A DNA stretch of 64,000 nucleotides, taken from contig NZ_JASKLS010000003.1 of NCBI RefSeq assembly GCF_030124375.1, positions 1 to 64,000 on the forward strand, written 5' to 3'. A program made the position numbers and the translations under genes. Each line of letters starts with the position of its first letter. Position 1 is the stretch's first letter. The notes below the pieces were generated by a model. That model saw only the letters and a program-made list of their open reading frames with translations. It had not been told where the DNA came from and ran no database searches. Positions 35,454 to 42,729 of this stretch are shown here, in pieces. The stretch is from Sinorhizobium sp. 6-70 (GTDB taxonomy: Bacteria > Pseudomonadota > Alphaproteobacteria > Rhizobiales > Rhizobiaceae).

Positions 35454-36209
35454 ATGAAACTTGGCTTCGAGGGGAAGGTTGCGGTCGTGACCGGTGCGGG
35501 TTCCGGTATTGGCGCGGCTGTTTCCCTGCAACTCGGTAGCGAGGGTGCAGAGGTCATCGTTGCCGACCTGGACGCTGACGCCGCGCGCCGAATCACCGCC
35601 GAGATCCATGCGCAAGGCGGCAAGGCCCACGACTTCGTCGTCGACGTGGCCGATGCCGAAGCTGTGGATAAGTTGGTGAAGTTCGCCGTCGAGAAATGCG
35701 GCGGCCTGCATCTGGCGGTCAACAATGCCGGCATCGATGGCATCCGCAAGACGACCGCCGACTATCCGCTCGACGAATGGCACAACGTGATGAACGTCAA
35801 CCTGAACGGCGTGTTTTACTGCATGAAGCACGAGATCGCTGCCATGCTCGCGCACGGCGGTGGCGCGATCGTCAACATGTCGTCCATTCTCGGCTCGGTC
35901 GGCCTGCCGACCGCGGCCGCCTATACCGCAGCCAAGCACGGGATTGTCGGGCTGACGAAGGTCGCTGCGATGGAATATGCGCGGATGGGCATCCGCATCA
36001 ATGCCGTCGGTCCCGGTTGGATCGAAACGCCGCTCCTGTCGGAGCATGCCGACATCGCGAGCACCCGGCGCATGATGTCGCTGCAGCCGATGGGAAGGCG
36101 CGGCAAGCCGGAAGAGGTGGCGTCCCTCGTGTGCTTCCTCTTGTCCGAGCAGGCGAGCTTCATCACCGGAAGCGTGCATCTCGTGGACGGCGCCTACTCG
36201 GCCCACTGA
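35454..36209 (+). CDS. Short-chain dehydrogenase/reductase (251 aa)
   Basis: Classical SDR oxidoreductase. Features: cofactor loop VTGAGSGIGAAVSLQLGSEGAEVIVADLD (the D after the second strand predicts NAD), NNAGIDG, catalytic S-Y-K in SSILGSVGLPTAAAYTAAKHG and C-terminal SFITGSVHLVDGAYSAH. ATG 35454 follows aagga. The substrate cannot be inferred. It is followed by a half-copy of the palindromic repeat. Confidence 0.9.
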   Translation: MKLGFEGKVAVVTGAGSGIGAAVSLQLGSEGAEVIVADLDADAARRITAEIHAQGGKAHDFVVDVADAEAVDKLVKFAVEKCGGLHLAVNNAGIDGIRKTTADYPLDEWHNVMNVNLNGVFYCMKHEIAAMLAHGGGAIVNMSSILGSVGLPTAAAYTAAKHGIVGLTKVAAMEYARMGIRINAVGPGWIETPLLSEHADIASTRRMMSLQPMGRRGKPEEVASLVCFLLSEQASFITGSVHLVDGAYSAH

Positions 36210-36220
36210 GGCGCAAGCGG

Positions 36221-36280
36221 CTCCAGCGCCGCGCGTCTTTCAGACGCGCAAAGGACGCTGTAGCACTTTGAATTGCTGCA
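36221..36280 (-). repeat. Dispersed palindromic repeat, copy 4 (half copy, inverted)
   Basis: Only the second hairpin remains: ctccagcgccgcgcgtctttcagacgcgcaaagg, then acgctgtagcactttgaattgctgcac. It lies between the SDR gene and the convergent cupredoxin gene. Confidence 0.75.
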
Positions 36281-36287
36281 CCTCGGT

Positions 36288-36617
36288 TCAGGGACGAACG
36301 GTGATGTGGCCCTTCATATTGGGGTGATAACGGCAGATATAGTCGAAGCTGCCTGGCTCGTTCATCAGAAGGCGACCTGATTTCTTCGCCGGCACGAGCA
36401 CTTCCGTACCTCCCTTCATGGTGGCGGTGTGAACGAGCGCATCCTTGTTGATCCACTCGACCTCATCACCCACCTTCGCCTCGATCTCCACGGGCGCGAA
36501 GGTGAGGCCGTCGATCGTCACCTCAATGGTTCCTGCCCGCGCGGGAACGACGATGGCCGTCGTTCCCAACAACAGGGCGAGAAAAGCCGATCCTAGCGGG
36601 TTCACTGCCGCGTTCAT
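36288..36617 (-). CDS. Cupredoxin (plastocyanin/azurin-like) periplasmic protein (109 aa)
   Basis: Secreted copper electron-transfer protein. A signal peptide (GSAFLALLLGTTAIVVPARAG) precedes a beta sandwich whose type-1 copper ligands are visible: His in ALVHTATMK, and the Cys-His-Met set in FDYICRYHPNMKGHITV. It is translationally coupled (4 bp overlap) to the DUF4142 gene upstream, implying shared control by the neighbouring ECF sigma factor. Confidence 0.9.
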   Translation of the reverse strand: MNAAVNPLGSAFLALLLGTTAIVVPARAGTIEVTIDGLTFAPVEIEAKVGDEVEWINKDALVHTATMKGGTEVLVPAKKSGRLLMNEPGSFDYICRYHPNMKGHITVRP

Positions 36618-37138
36618 TTCAGCTCCGTCGCGACATGCTCGGCGTGCTGCTGATGGCCCTGGAACAGCTTCAGCCCGGTCTCGAGCAAAGACTTGAGATC
36701 GGCGTTCTGCGCAGAAGGAATCAGCAGGGTTTCCAGCGCGCCGTTGACCTGCTTGTGATATGCGACCTCGTTCTCGACATAGGCCTTGTCGAAGTCAGCC
36801 CCCGTCAGCTTCGCCAGTTCCGAACGCTTGGTTTCGGCCGCCTTCGACAGAGCTTTGCTGGTGTCGTTATCCTCCGGCGTAACGTTGAGCTTCTTGACGA
36901 GATCGAGCGCCTGCTTGTTCACCGACTCGTGGTCGCGCACCATGCTCTCGGCGAATTCGACGACGGTCTTGTTTTTCGACGTGGCGATGGCCTGTTTTGC
37001 CGCTTCGACATCGATCACACCTGCGGTGTAGGCGATATGCGCGATCTGTGGATCCGTCGGCTTGTCGGCAGCGAGCGCCGAATTGCCCCCGAGCAACAGG
37101 GCGAGTGCAGCAGCCGCGGTGGTTAAGCGTATGGTCAT
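36614..37138 (-). CDS. DUF4142 secreted helical protein (174 aa)
   Basis: Signal peptide MTIRLTTAAAALALLLGGNSALA followed by an all-helical ferritin-like DUF4142 domain (IAHIAYTAGVIDVEAAKQAIATSKNKTVVEFAESMVRDHESVNKQALDL ... VAYHKQVNGALETLLIPSAQNADLKSLLETGLKLFQGHQQHAEHVA). Conserved His residues (HE, YHKQV, GHQQHAEH) suggest metal binding. Family function is unknown; ECF-sigma and copper context suggest envelope stress. Confidence 0.88.
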   Translation of the reverse strand: MTIRLTTAAAALALLLGGNSALAADKPTDPQIAHIAYTAGVIDVEAAKQAIATSKNKTVVEFAESMVRDHESVNKQALDLVKKLNVTPEDNDTSKALSKAAETKRSELAKLTGADFDKAYVENEVAYHKQVNGALETLLIPSAQNADLKSLLETGLKLFQGHQQHAEHVATELK

Positions 37139-37219
37139 CGGATGTTCCTTTCCTCGAAGATCAAAGCGTGTTGTTCAATTGACATGCTTTGGATGCTTCG
37201 CGGGCCGAACCGTTCCCGA

Positions 37220-37903
37220 TTACCTGTCGCCGCCCTCTGGTTCGTGTTGCGAGATGCGGGCCAGCACGGCCTCAGTCAGACGCTCGCAACGTTTGCCCGC
37301 GAAGGGGAAGGCGTCGAGCAGCAGCGGACCGATCTGTCGCTCCAGTTGCTCTTTGATGAGGTGTCGTGCGCGAAAGAGCCGCGTTCGCACGGTTTCGGGG
37401 CGAAGCGCCAGCAGATCAGCGGTCTCCTCGTTGCTGAGCCCCTCGATCACCCGCATGACGAAGACGGTGCGGTAGATATCCGGAAGCTGATCGGTCGCCT
37501 TTTCGACAAGGTCGAGAATCTGTCGCTGTGCCATCGTTTTTTCCGGATTATCGGTGTCTGCGTTGCGCGGGAAGGCGATGATCTCCGCCTGTTGGGTTTG
37601 CATCATGTCATCGGTAAGCCGCTTCCGCCGCCGCCCCTGGCGCAGCCGGCCCAGGGCCTCGTTGATCACGATGCGGGAGAGCCACGTGCTGATTGCCGAG
37701 TCGCCGCGGAATTCGGAAAAATGCGTGAAGGCGCGGACATAGGCCTCCTGGAGAACGTCCTCCGCATCGCTGTTGTTGTGCACAATGCTTCGCGCAATCC
37801 GGTAGAGCTTGCGATTATGCGTCTGCATGATCACGCGGAAGGCATCGATGTCTTGTGGCGAGGTCTCGCGTTTTCGGGTGGGGACTGTGTCAGCAATGGG
37901 CAT
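37220..37903 (-). CDS. ECF-family RNA polymerase sigma factor (227 aa)
   Basis: Directs RNA polymerase to stress promoters. Region 2 is RKLYRIARSIVHNNSDAEDVLQEAYVRAFTHFSEFRGDSAISTWLSRIVINEALGRLR; region 4 is DLVEKATDQLPDIYRTVFVMRVIEGLSNEETADLLALRPETVRTRLFRARHLI. A C-terminal tail of about 50 residues after region 4 is longer than usual and ends with no zinc motif. I place the start at MPIADT (37903), with 37924 possible. No anti-sigma gene is next to it; the DUF4142-cupredoxin pair follows 81 bp downstream on the same strand. Confidence 0.9.
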   Translation of the reverse strand: MPIADTVPTRKRETSPQDIDAFRVIMQTHNRKLYRIARSIVHNNSDAEDVLQEAYVRAFTHFSEFRGDSAISTWLSRIVINEALGRLRQGRRRKRLTDDMMQTQQAEIIAFPRNADTDNPEKTMAQRQILDLVEKATDQLPDIYRTVFVMRVIEGLSNEETADLLALRPETVRTRLFRARHLIKEQLERQIGPLLLDAFPFAGKRCERLTEAVLARISQHEPEGGDR

Positions 37904-37999
37904 GGTTGAGGCTCCTTGTCGCACATTGGATGCCGGACCCGCTCAAACGTTCCCAGATGTGCAGCAGGCAACCATTTTATCGCGATAGCTCGCGCCTCA

Positions 38000-38112
38000 A
38001 AAGAGAAAGCCCGGCGCGGGAGGAGGGGCACCGGGCTTTCGATTCTGATCGGCAACTGGGGGAGGAGGGTTGCCGATCCCACGATAGAGCCGGGAGGAGG
38101 AGGCTCTATCGA
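38000..38112 (-). ncRNA. Probable alpha-r14 family trans-acting small RNA (Smr14C/NfeR1-like)
   Basis: On the minus strand three consecutive stem-loops each expose CCTCCTCCC or CCTCCTCC: stems 38083-38091/38102-38110 (9 bp), 38047-38056/38069-38078 (10 bp) and 38005-38014/38031-38040 (10 bp). The last hairpin is followed by ctcttttga, a rho-independent end. Repeated anti-Shine-Dalgarno loops with the last in the terminator are the hallmark of the rhizobial alpha-r14 sRNAs, which bind ribosome sites of many transporter mRNAs. A CTTGAA box at 38150-38145 could be the -35 element. The plus strand would instead show GGAGGAGG loops, but no terminator T-run. Confidence 0.82.
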
Positions 38113-38381
38113 TGAGTCATACAATGGTGTTGGGGTGCAGCGCCTTCAAGGTCGAGAGGGCAGATTTTCCAGAGTGGGACGAGGAAAAGTTTGAGCGGTT
38201 TTCCGCTCGCATCCCGCTCCAAGTTTATTTGAATCGATCACGTTTATGATCCAGACGGTAACAGTGCCGACGTTTGGGCACGCACCGTGGGCCGACGCGC
38301 GGCACCGCTCACCCAAGCGACGCGCTTGCATTCGCCGTCGTCTGCGCCAGATTCAGATGACCGAACAGGAAGGAGGCGGCC

Positions 38382-38666
38382 ATGGCGGAAGATCGCAAAG
38401 CGGCTCTGGTCCGGATCACTGGAAGGGTGCAGGGCGTCGCCTTCCGCGTCTGGACCCGCGACGAAGCGGCACGGCTTGGCCTGGCGGGTTGGGTCCGCAA
38501 TGAACGCGACGGCTCCGTCACGGCCCTGATTGCCGGGCCCGAGGCGGCGATTTCGACAATGCTGAGCCGGTTCTGGAAAGGCCCGCCGGCAGCACGGGTG
38601 TCAAACGTAGAGAGCGAAGATGCCTCATCCGTGCAAGCGCCCTTGGGGTTTCAAATCACCGATTGA
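38382..38666 (+). CDS. acyP: Acylphosphatase (94 aa)
   Basis: Small enzyme that hydrolyses acyl phosphates. The active-site loop [37 protein letters not shown] contains the catalytic Arg and Asn (GxVQGVxFR, GWVRNxxDG), although the usual YR is replaced by FR. Length is normal. A strong aaggagg site precedes the ATG. It is separated from the convergent pcaF gene by a palindromic repeat. Confidence 0.93.
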   Translation: MAEDRKAALVRITGRVQGVAFRVWTRDEAARLGLAGWVRNERDGSVTALIAGPEAAISTMLSRFWKGPPAARVSNVESEDASSVQAPLGFQITD

Positions 38667-38690
38667 CGCAACGGTCCTTAGTCCCGCCTC

Positions 38691-38770
38691 CTGCGTGTTT
38701 CCTCAAATCGGAGCCGACTTAAGGAAGTGCGACAGCGTCGATCATGCGTCTGAAAAGACGCACGGCGCTC
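38691..38770 (+). repeat. Dispersed palindromic repeat, copy 5 (diverged)
   Basis: Diverged copy: ctgcgtgtttcctcaaatc, then ccgacttaaggaa, gcgacagcgtc and gcgtctgaaaagacgcacggcgct. It sits at the 3' ends of the convergent acylphosphatase and pcaF genes and may act as a two-way transcript end. Confidence 0.7.
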
Positions 38771-38786
38771 AAGGCACCGGCGCGGG

Positions 38787-39989
38787 TCACACCCGCTCCA
38801 GCGCCACGGCGATGCCCTGGCCGACGCCGATGCACATGGTCGAGAGCGAATAGCGCCCGCCTGTCTCGGCGAGTTCCAGTGCCGCCGTTCCGGTGATGCG
38901 CGCGCCTGACATGCCGAGCGGATGGCCGAGCGCGATCGCACCGCCGTTGCGGTTGACGCGGGCGTCGTCGTCGGCAATGCCGAGCGCGCGCAAAACGGCC
39001 AGTCCCTGGCTCGCGAAGGCCTCGTTGAGCTCGATCACGTCGAACTGCTCCTGCCTCATGCCGAGCCGCGCCATCAGCTTGCGCGAGGCGGGGATCGGGC
39101 CGATGCCCATCACTCGCGGCGGCACGGCCGCCGAGGCGCCGCCAAGGATACGGGCGATCGGGGTCAATCCGTGTTTCCTGGCCGCATCCTCCGAGGCAAT
39201 GATGAGCGCCGCTGCACCGTCGTTGACGCCCGATGCGTTGCCGGCGGTGACCGTGCCGCCTTCGCGGAACGGTGCCTTGAGTTTGGCAAGGGCTTCCATC
39301 GTCGTTGCCCGGGGGTGCTCGTCCCTGTCGACGACGACGGGCTCGCCCTTTTTCTGCGGAATGGTGACCGAGACGATCTCCCCGGCAAGACGGCCGTTCG
39401 CCTGTGCAGCCGCGGCCTTCGCCTGGCTGCGCACGGCAAAGGCATCCTGGTCCTCGCGGAAGACACGATAGTCCTCGGCGACATTCTCGCCGGTCTCCGG
39501 CATGGAATCGACGCCGTACTGCTTCTTCATCAACGGGTTGATGAAGCGCCAGCCGATCGTGGTGTCGTGGATCTCGGCATGTCGCGAAAAGGCGCTTTCG
39601 GCTTTCGGCAGCACGAAGGGCGCGCGCGACATGGATTCGACGCCGCCGGCGATCATCAGCTCGGCTTCGCCCGACTTGACGGCGCGTGCCGCGGTGATGA
39701 CGGCGTCCATGCCGGAGCCGCAGAGGCGGTTGATCGTCGTGCCCGCAACGGAGAGCGGAAACCCGGCGAGAAGCAGCGACATGCGCGCGACGTTGCGGTT
39801 GTCCTCGCCCGCCTGGTTGGCGCAGCCGAGGATCACGTCGTCGACCGCTTCCCAGTCGACCGAGGCGTTGCGCTGCAGGAGGTGGTTGAGCGGGATCGCG
39901 CCGAGGTCGTCTGCGCGCACCGAGGAAAGCGAGCCGCCGAAGCGGCCGATCGGCGTGCGGATATAGTCGCAAATGAAAACATCGCGCAT
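38787..39989 (-). CDS. pcaF: Beta-ketoadipyl-CoA thiolase PcaF (400 aa)
   Basis: Cleaves beta-ketoadipyl-CoA to succinyl-CoA and acetyl-CoA, the last step of the protocatechuate branch. The opening RDVFICDYIRTPIGRFGGSLSSVRADDLGAIPLNHLL, nucleophile Cys in NRLCGSGMDAVITAARAV, His in GGAIALGHPLGMSGARI and final Cys in STMCIGVGQGIA identify a thiolase; the length and opening fit PcaF rather than PhaA. Its ATG touches the pcaJ stop. Probable last gene of pcaIJF. Confidence 0.95.
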   Translation of the reverse strand: MRDVFICDYIRTPIGRFGGSLSSVRADDLGAIPLNHLLQRNASVDWEAVDDVILGCANQAGEDNRNVARMSLLLAGFPLSVAGTTINRLCGSGMDAVITAARAVKSGEAELMIAGGVESMSRAPFVLPKAESAFSRHAEIHDTTIGWRFINPLMKKQYGVDSMPETGENVAEDYRVFREDQDAFAVRSQAKAAAAQANGRLAGEIVSVTIPQKKGEPVVVDRDEHPRATTMEALAKLKAPFREGGTVTAGNASGVNDGAAALIIASEDAARKHGLTPIARILGGASAAVPPRVMGIGPIPASRKLMARLGMRQEQFDVIELNEAFASQGLAVLRALGIADDDARVNRNGGAIALGHPLGMSGARITGTAALELAETGGRYSLSTMCIGVGQGIAVALERV

Positions 39990-40774
39990 CAGGCGGCCTC
40001 CTTGTCGGTGCCCTGATGGGCCCTCTTGGTGCGGGCGTTGATGTCGCGCAGCACCGATAGTTCCGTTTCCGTCGGCACCGGCGTCTCGATGACCGTGTCG
40101 GCGAACTTGATCGCCCAGCCGCAGTTTTCGACGATCTCTTCGCGCGTGACGCCGTGATGGATCGAGACGACGGTAAGTTCCTTCGTCTCCGGATCGGGTT
40201 CGAGAATGCAAAGATCGGTGATCACGCGGGTGGGGCCCTGCGTCTTCATGCCGAGCCGTTCGCGGTGGTCACCGCCTTCGCCGTGGCCCATCGAGGTGAT
40301 GAAGGGCAGCTTCTCGACGAAACCGCGCTTCGAGAGTGCCATGGTGATGAAGATGCGGCCGCAGTTGGAGGCGATCTCCGGCGCGCCGCCGCCGCCCGGC
40401 AGGCGGACCTTCGGGTGGTCGTAGGGACCGACGACCGTCGTGTTGAGATTGGCGAAGCGGTCGATCTGCGCGCCGCCGAGAAAGCCCGTCGTGATGCGCC
40501 CGCCCTGCAGCCAGTAGCGGAACATTTCCGGGACGGAGACGGTGAAGAGCGCGGTGTCGCACAGCTCGCCGTCGCCGATCGACAGCGGCAGCACGTCCGG
40601 CTTGGTGCCGACGGTGCCGCTCTCGTAGATCAGCGTGATGTCCGGCGCATGCGTCAGCCGCGCGATGTTGCACGCGGCCGACGGCGCGCCGATGCCGACG
40701 AAGCAGACGTCGTCATTGGAAAGTTCGCGCGATGCGGCAATCGTCATCATTTCCGTGGGTGTGAAATCCGTCAT
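39989..40774 (-). CDS. pcaJ: 3-oxoadipate CoA-transferase subunit B PcaJ (261 aa)
   Basis: Beta subunit of the CoA transferase that converts 3-oxoadipate and succinyl-CoA to 3-oxoadipyl-CoA. Start at MTDFTPTEMMTIAASRELSNDDVCFVGIGAPSAACNIARL; the expected catalytic region is near IYESGTVG (SENG-like glutamate) . The end (VVSIHHGVTREEIVENCGWAIKF) is typical of PcaJ/GctB-like subunits. 10 bp after pcaI, same strand. Confidence 0.93.
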   Translation of the reverse strand: MTDFTPTEMMTIAASRELSNDDVCFVGIGAPSAACNIARLTHAPDITLIYESGTVGTKPDVLPLSIGDGELCDTALFTVSVPEMFRYWLQGGRITTGFLGGAQIDRFANLNTTVVGPYDHPKVRLPGGGGAPEIASNCGRIFITMALSKRGFVEKLPFITSMGHGEGGDHRERLGMKTQGPTRVITDLCILEPDPETKELTVVSIHHGVTREEIVENCGWAIKFADTVIETPVPTETELSVLRDINARTKRAHQGTDKEAA

Positions 40775-40784
40775 CGTCGCCTCC

Positions 40785-41642
40785 TCACGCGGCCTTTGCC
40801 GACTTTGCGGCATGCCTGGCGAAGTCCTCGGGCTTCGCGTCGAGCACGTTTTCCTTGATCCAGGCGTTGAACGTTTCCCGGTCGCGGGCGATCTCGTCCC
40901 AAGCGATGTAGAAGGCGTTGGAGCGTGGATAATAGCCGTGCGCATAGGAGGGGAAGGCGCCGCCCGGCACGTGGACGACTGCCGTCACCGCCCAGGTCGG
41001 CAGCACGACCGAATTCGGGGAGGGCGGGTTAAGCTCGTCGACGATCTCCTCGACGGTTACGATCGAGCGCCTGGCGGCAAGCACTGCTTCCTTCTGCACG
41101 CCGACGATGCCTTCGAGGAGCACATTGCCCTTCCGGTCGGCCCGCTGTGCGTGGATGATCGTCACGTCCGGACGGATCGCCGGCACGGCAGCAAGCACTT
41201 CGCCGGTGAACGGGCAGGTAATGCTTTTGATGTTCGGATTCACCTTCGGCAGGTCGGCGCCGATATAGCCTCTGAGCATTGCGAAAGGCAGGTTTGCGGC
41301 GCCCGCCTCATAGGCGTTCGCCATCGCCGCATGAGAGTGCTCCTCGATTTCCAGTGGCCGCGGCCATTGATTTTCGACCGCATCGCGGAAGCGGTGCAGC
41401 GAGCCGACACCGGGATTGCCGCCCCAGGAGAATTTCATGCCGCGTGCGGCGCCGACGCCGATCAGCTGGTCATAGAGGATGTCCGGCGTCATGCGGACGA
41501 GGAAGAGGTCCTTCCTGCCCTGGCGGATCACCTCATGACCGGCGGCATAGGGAATGAGATGGGTGAAACCTTCCATGGCGACGGTATCGCCATCCTTTAC
41601 GTTCTCGGCGACTGCCTCGGCGAGCGACAGTATGCGAGCCAT
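40785..41642 (-). CDS. pcaI: 3-oxoadipate CoA-transferase subunit A PcaI (285 aa)
   Basis: Alpha subunit partner of PcaJ. Start ARILSLAEAVAENVKDGDTVAMEGFTHLIPYAAGHEVIRQGRKDL, followed by the FSWGGNPGVGSLHRFRDA segment of GctA-like proteins. First gene of pcaIJF, divergent from pcaR across a 183-bp control region with a clear inverted repeat. In S. meliloti, PcaR activates pcaIJF in response to beta-ketoadipate; assumed here. Confidence 0.93.
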   Translation of the reverse strand: MARILSLAEAVAENVKDGDTVAMEGFTHLIPYAAGHEVIRQGRKDLFLVRMTPDILYDQLIGVGAARGMKFSWGGNPGVGSLHRFRDAVENQWPRPLEIEEHSHAAMANAYEAGAANLPFAMLRGYIGADLPKVNPNIKSITCPFTGEVLAAVPAIRPDVTIIHAQRADRKGNVLLEGIVGVQKEAVLAARRSIVTVEEIVDELNPPSPNSVVLPTWAVTAVVHVPGGAFPSYAHGYYPRSNAFYIAWDEIARDRETFNAWIKENVLDAKPEDFARHAAKSAKAA

Positions 41643-41759
41643 CCTGGCCCTCCTCCGTTGATGTTGCCGAATTTCCAAGCAGGGGACCGGCGGTCCGCCT
41701 AGCTTTCGTCATCGGCGATGGCGGAAATAAGCGCTCGTTTCAGCCGCTCGTCAAATATT

Positions 41760-41796
41760 TTGTGCGTTATTTGACATTTGTTCATATATCGCACAA
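41760..41796. promoter_or_regulatory. Inverted repeat in pcaI-pcaR control region, probable PcaR site
   Basis: ttgtgcg (41760-41766) and cgcacaa (41790-41796) form an exact inverted pair with 23 bases between; the inner part is AT-rich (ttatttgacatttgttcatatat) and gttcatatatcgcac resembles half-sites bound by IclR-type Pca regulators. Location between divergent pcaI and pcaR supports it. Confidence 0.7.
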
Positions 41797-41825
41797 GATG
41801 CAGCAACTAACGAGGTGAGCGAATC

Positions 41826-42581
41826 ATGCGGGAAACGGACTTTGTCAGCGGCTTTGCCCGTGGGCTGAAGGTCATCGAGGCCTTCGGAGAGTCGCAGCCG
41901 CGCTTGACGATCGCAGAGGCTGCAAAGATCACCGATCTCGACCGGGCGACGGTGCGGCGCTCGCTGCTCACGCTTTCCGAGCTCGGCTATGCCGACTACG
42001 ACGGCAAGTTCTTCACGCTGACGCCGAAAATCCTGCGGCTGGGCCACGCCTATCTGTCGGCGACACCGCTGCCGGCGCTCGTCCAGCCCTATCTCGACCA
42101 GCTTTCCGAAAAGGCTAGCCAGAGCGCCTCGGCCTCGGTGCTCGACGGCACCGAGGTGGTCTATGTGGCGCGCGCCTCGCAGCGGCGGGTGATGTCGATC
42201 AACCTGATGCCGGGATCACGCCTTCCCGCCTATTGCGCCTCGATGGGCCGCGTACTGCTGGCAGCACTTCCTGAAGCGGAAGCGCGCGAGATCCTGAAAC
42301 GCACGGAGCTCCGGGCCAACACGCCACGCACGAAGACCGATCCGGAGGAGTTGATGGCGGAACTCAGCCGGGTTCGCGAGCAGGGCTACGCGGTCATCGA
42401 CCAGGAACTGGAACTCGGACTTTGCTCGATCGCGGTGCCGTTGATGAACGTGCGCGGCCAGGTGGTTGCGGCGCTCAATATCGGCGCTCCGGCCGCCCAT
42501 GTCGCGGCCTCCGAACTCGCGGAACGCTACCTGTCCATGCTCAAGGAGACTCAGGCGGCATTGCGGCCACTTGTGCAATAG
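41826..42581 (+). CDS. pcaR: IclR-family regulator PcaR (251 aa)
   Basis: Transcription factor that activates pcaIJF with beta-ketoadipate in relatives. N-terminal winged helix (FVSGFARGLKVIEAFGESQPRLTIAEAAKITDLDRATVRRSLLTLSELGYADYDGKFFTLTPKIL) and the IclR effector domain (SVLDGTEVVYVARASQRRVMSINLMPGSRLPAYCASMGRVLLAALPE; GYAVIDQELELGLCSIAVPLMNVRGQVVAALNIG) are complete. A gaggtg ribosome site precedes the ATG. Confidence 0.93.
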   Translation: MRETDFVSGFARGLKVIEAFGESQPRLTIAEAAKITDLDRATVRRSLLTLSELGYADYDGKFFTLTPKILRLGHAYLSATPLPALVQPYLDQLSEKASQSASASVLDGTEVVYVARASQRRVMSINLMPGSRLPAYCASMGRVLLAALPEAEAREILKRTELRANTPRTKTDPEELMAELSRVREQGYAVIDQELELGLCSIAVPLMNVRGQVVAALNIGAPAAHVAASELAERYLSMLKETQAALRPLVQ

Positions 42582-42729
42582 TCTGGCCAAAAACCTGACG
42601 CCGCGCACATGACTCGGTTTGCGCTTTGGATGGAGAGCCGAAAGTTGAGGCAGCCATCGTTTGTGGCAGAATCGCGTACGACGCGGCCGTGCCGATCGGA
42701 AGGACCTGCTCGGTCCGGCGGTTTGTTTT

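Noticed and set aside
38005..38110. GGAGGAGG motifs on the plus strand as ribosome binding sites or CsrA/RsmA-type sites
   Set aside because: No gene starts after them, and only the minus strand has a terminator T-run after the last hairpin, fitting an anti-Shine-Dalgarno sRNA instead.
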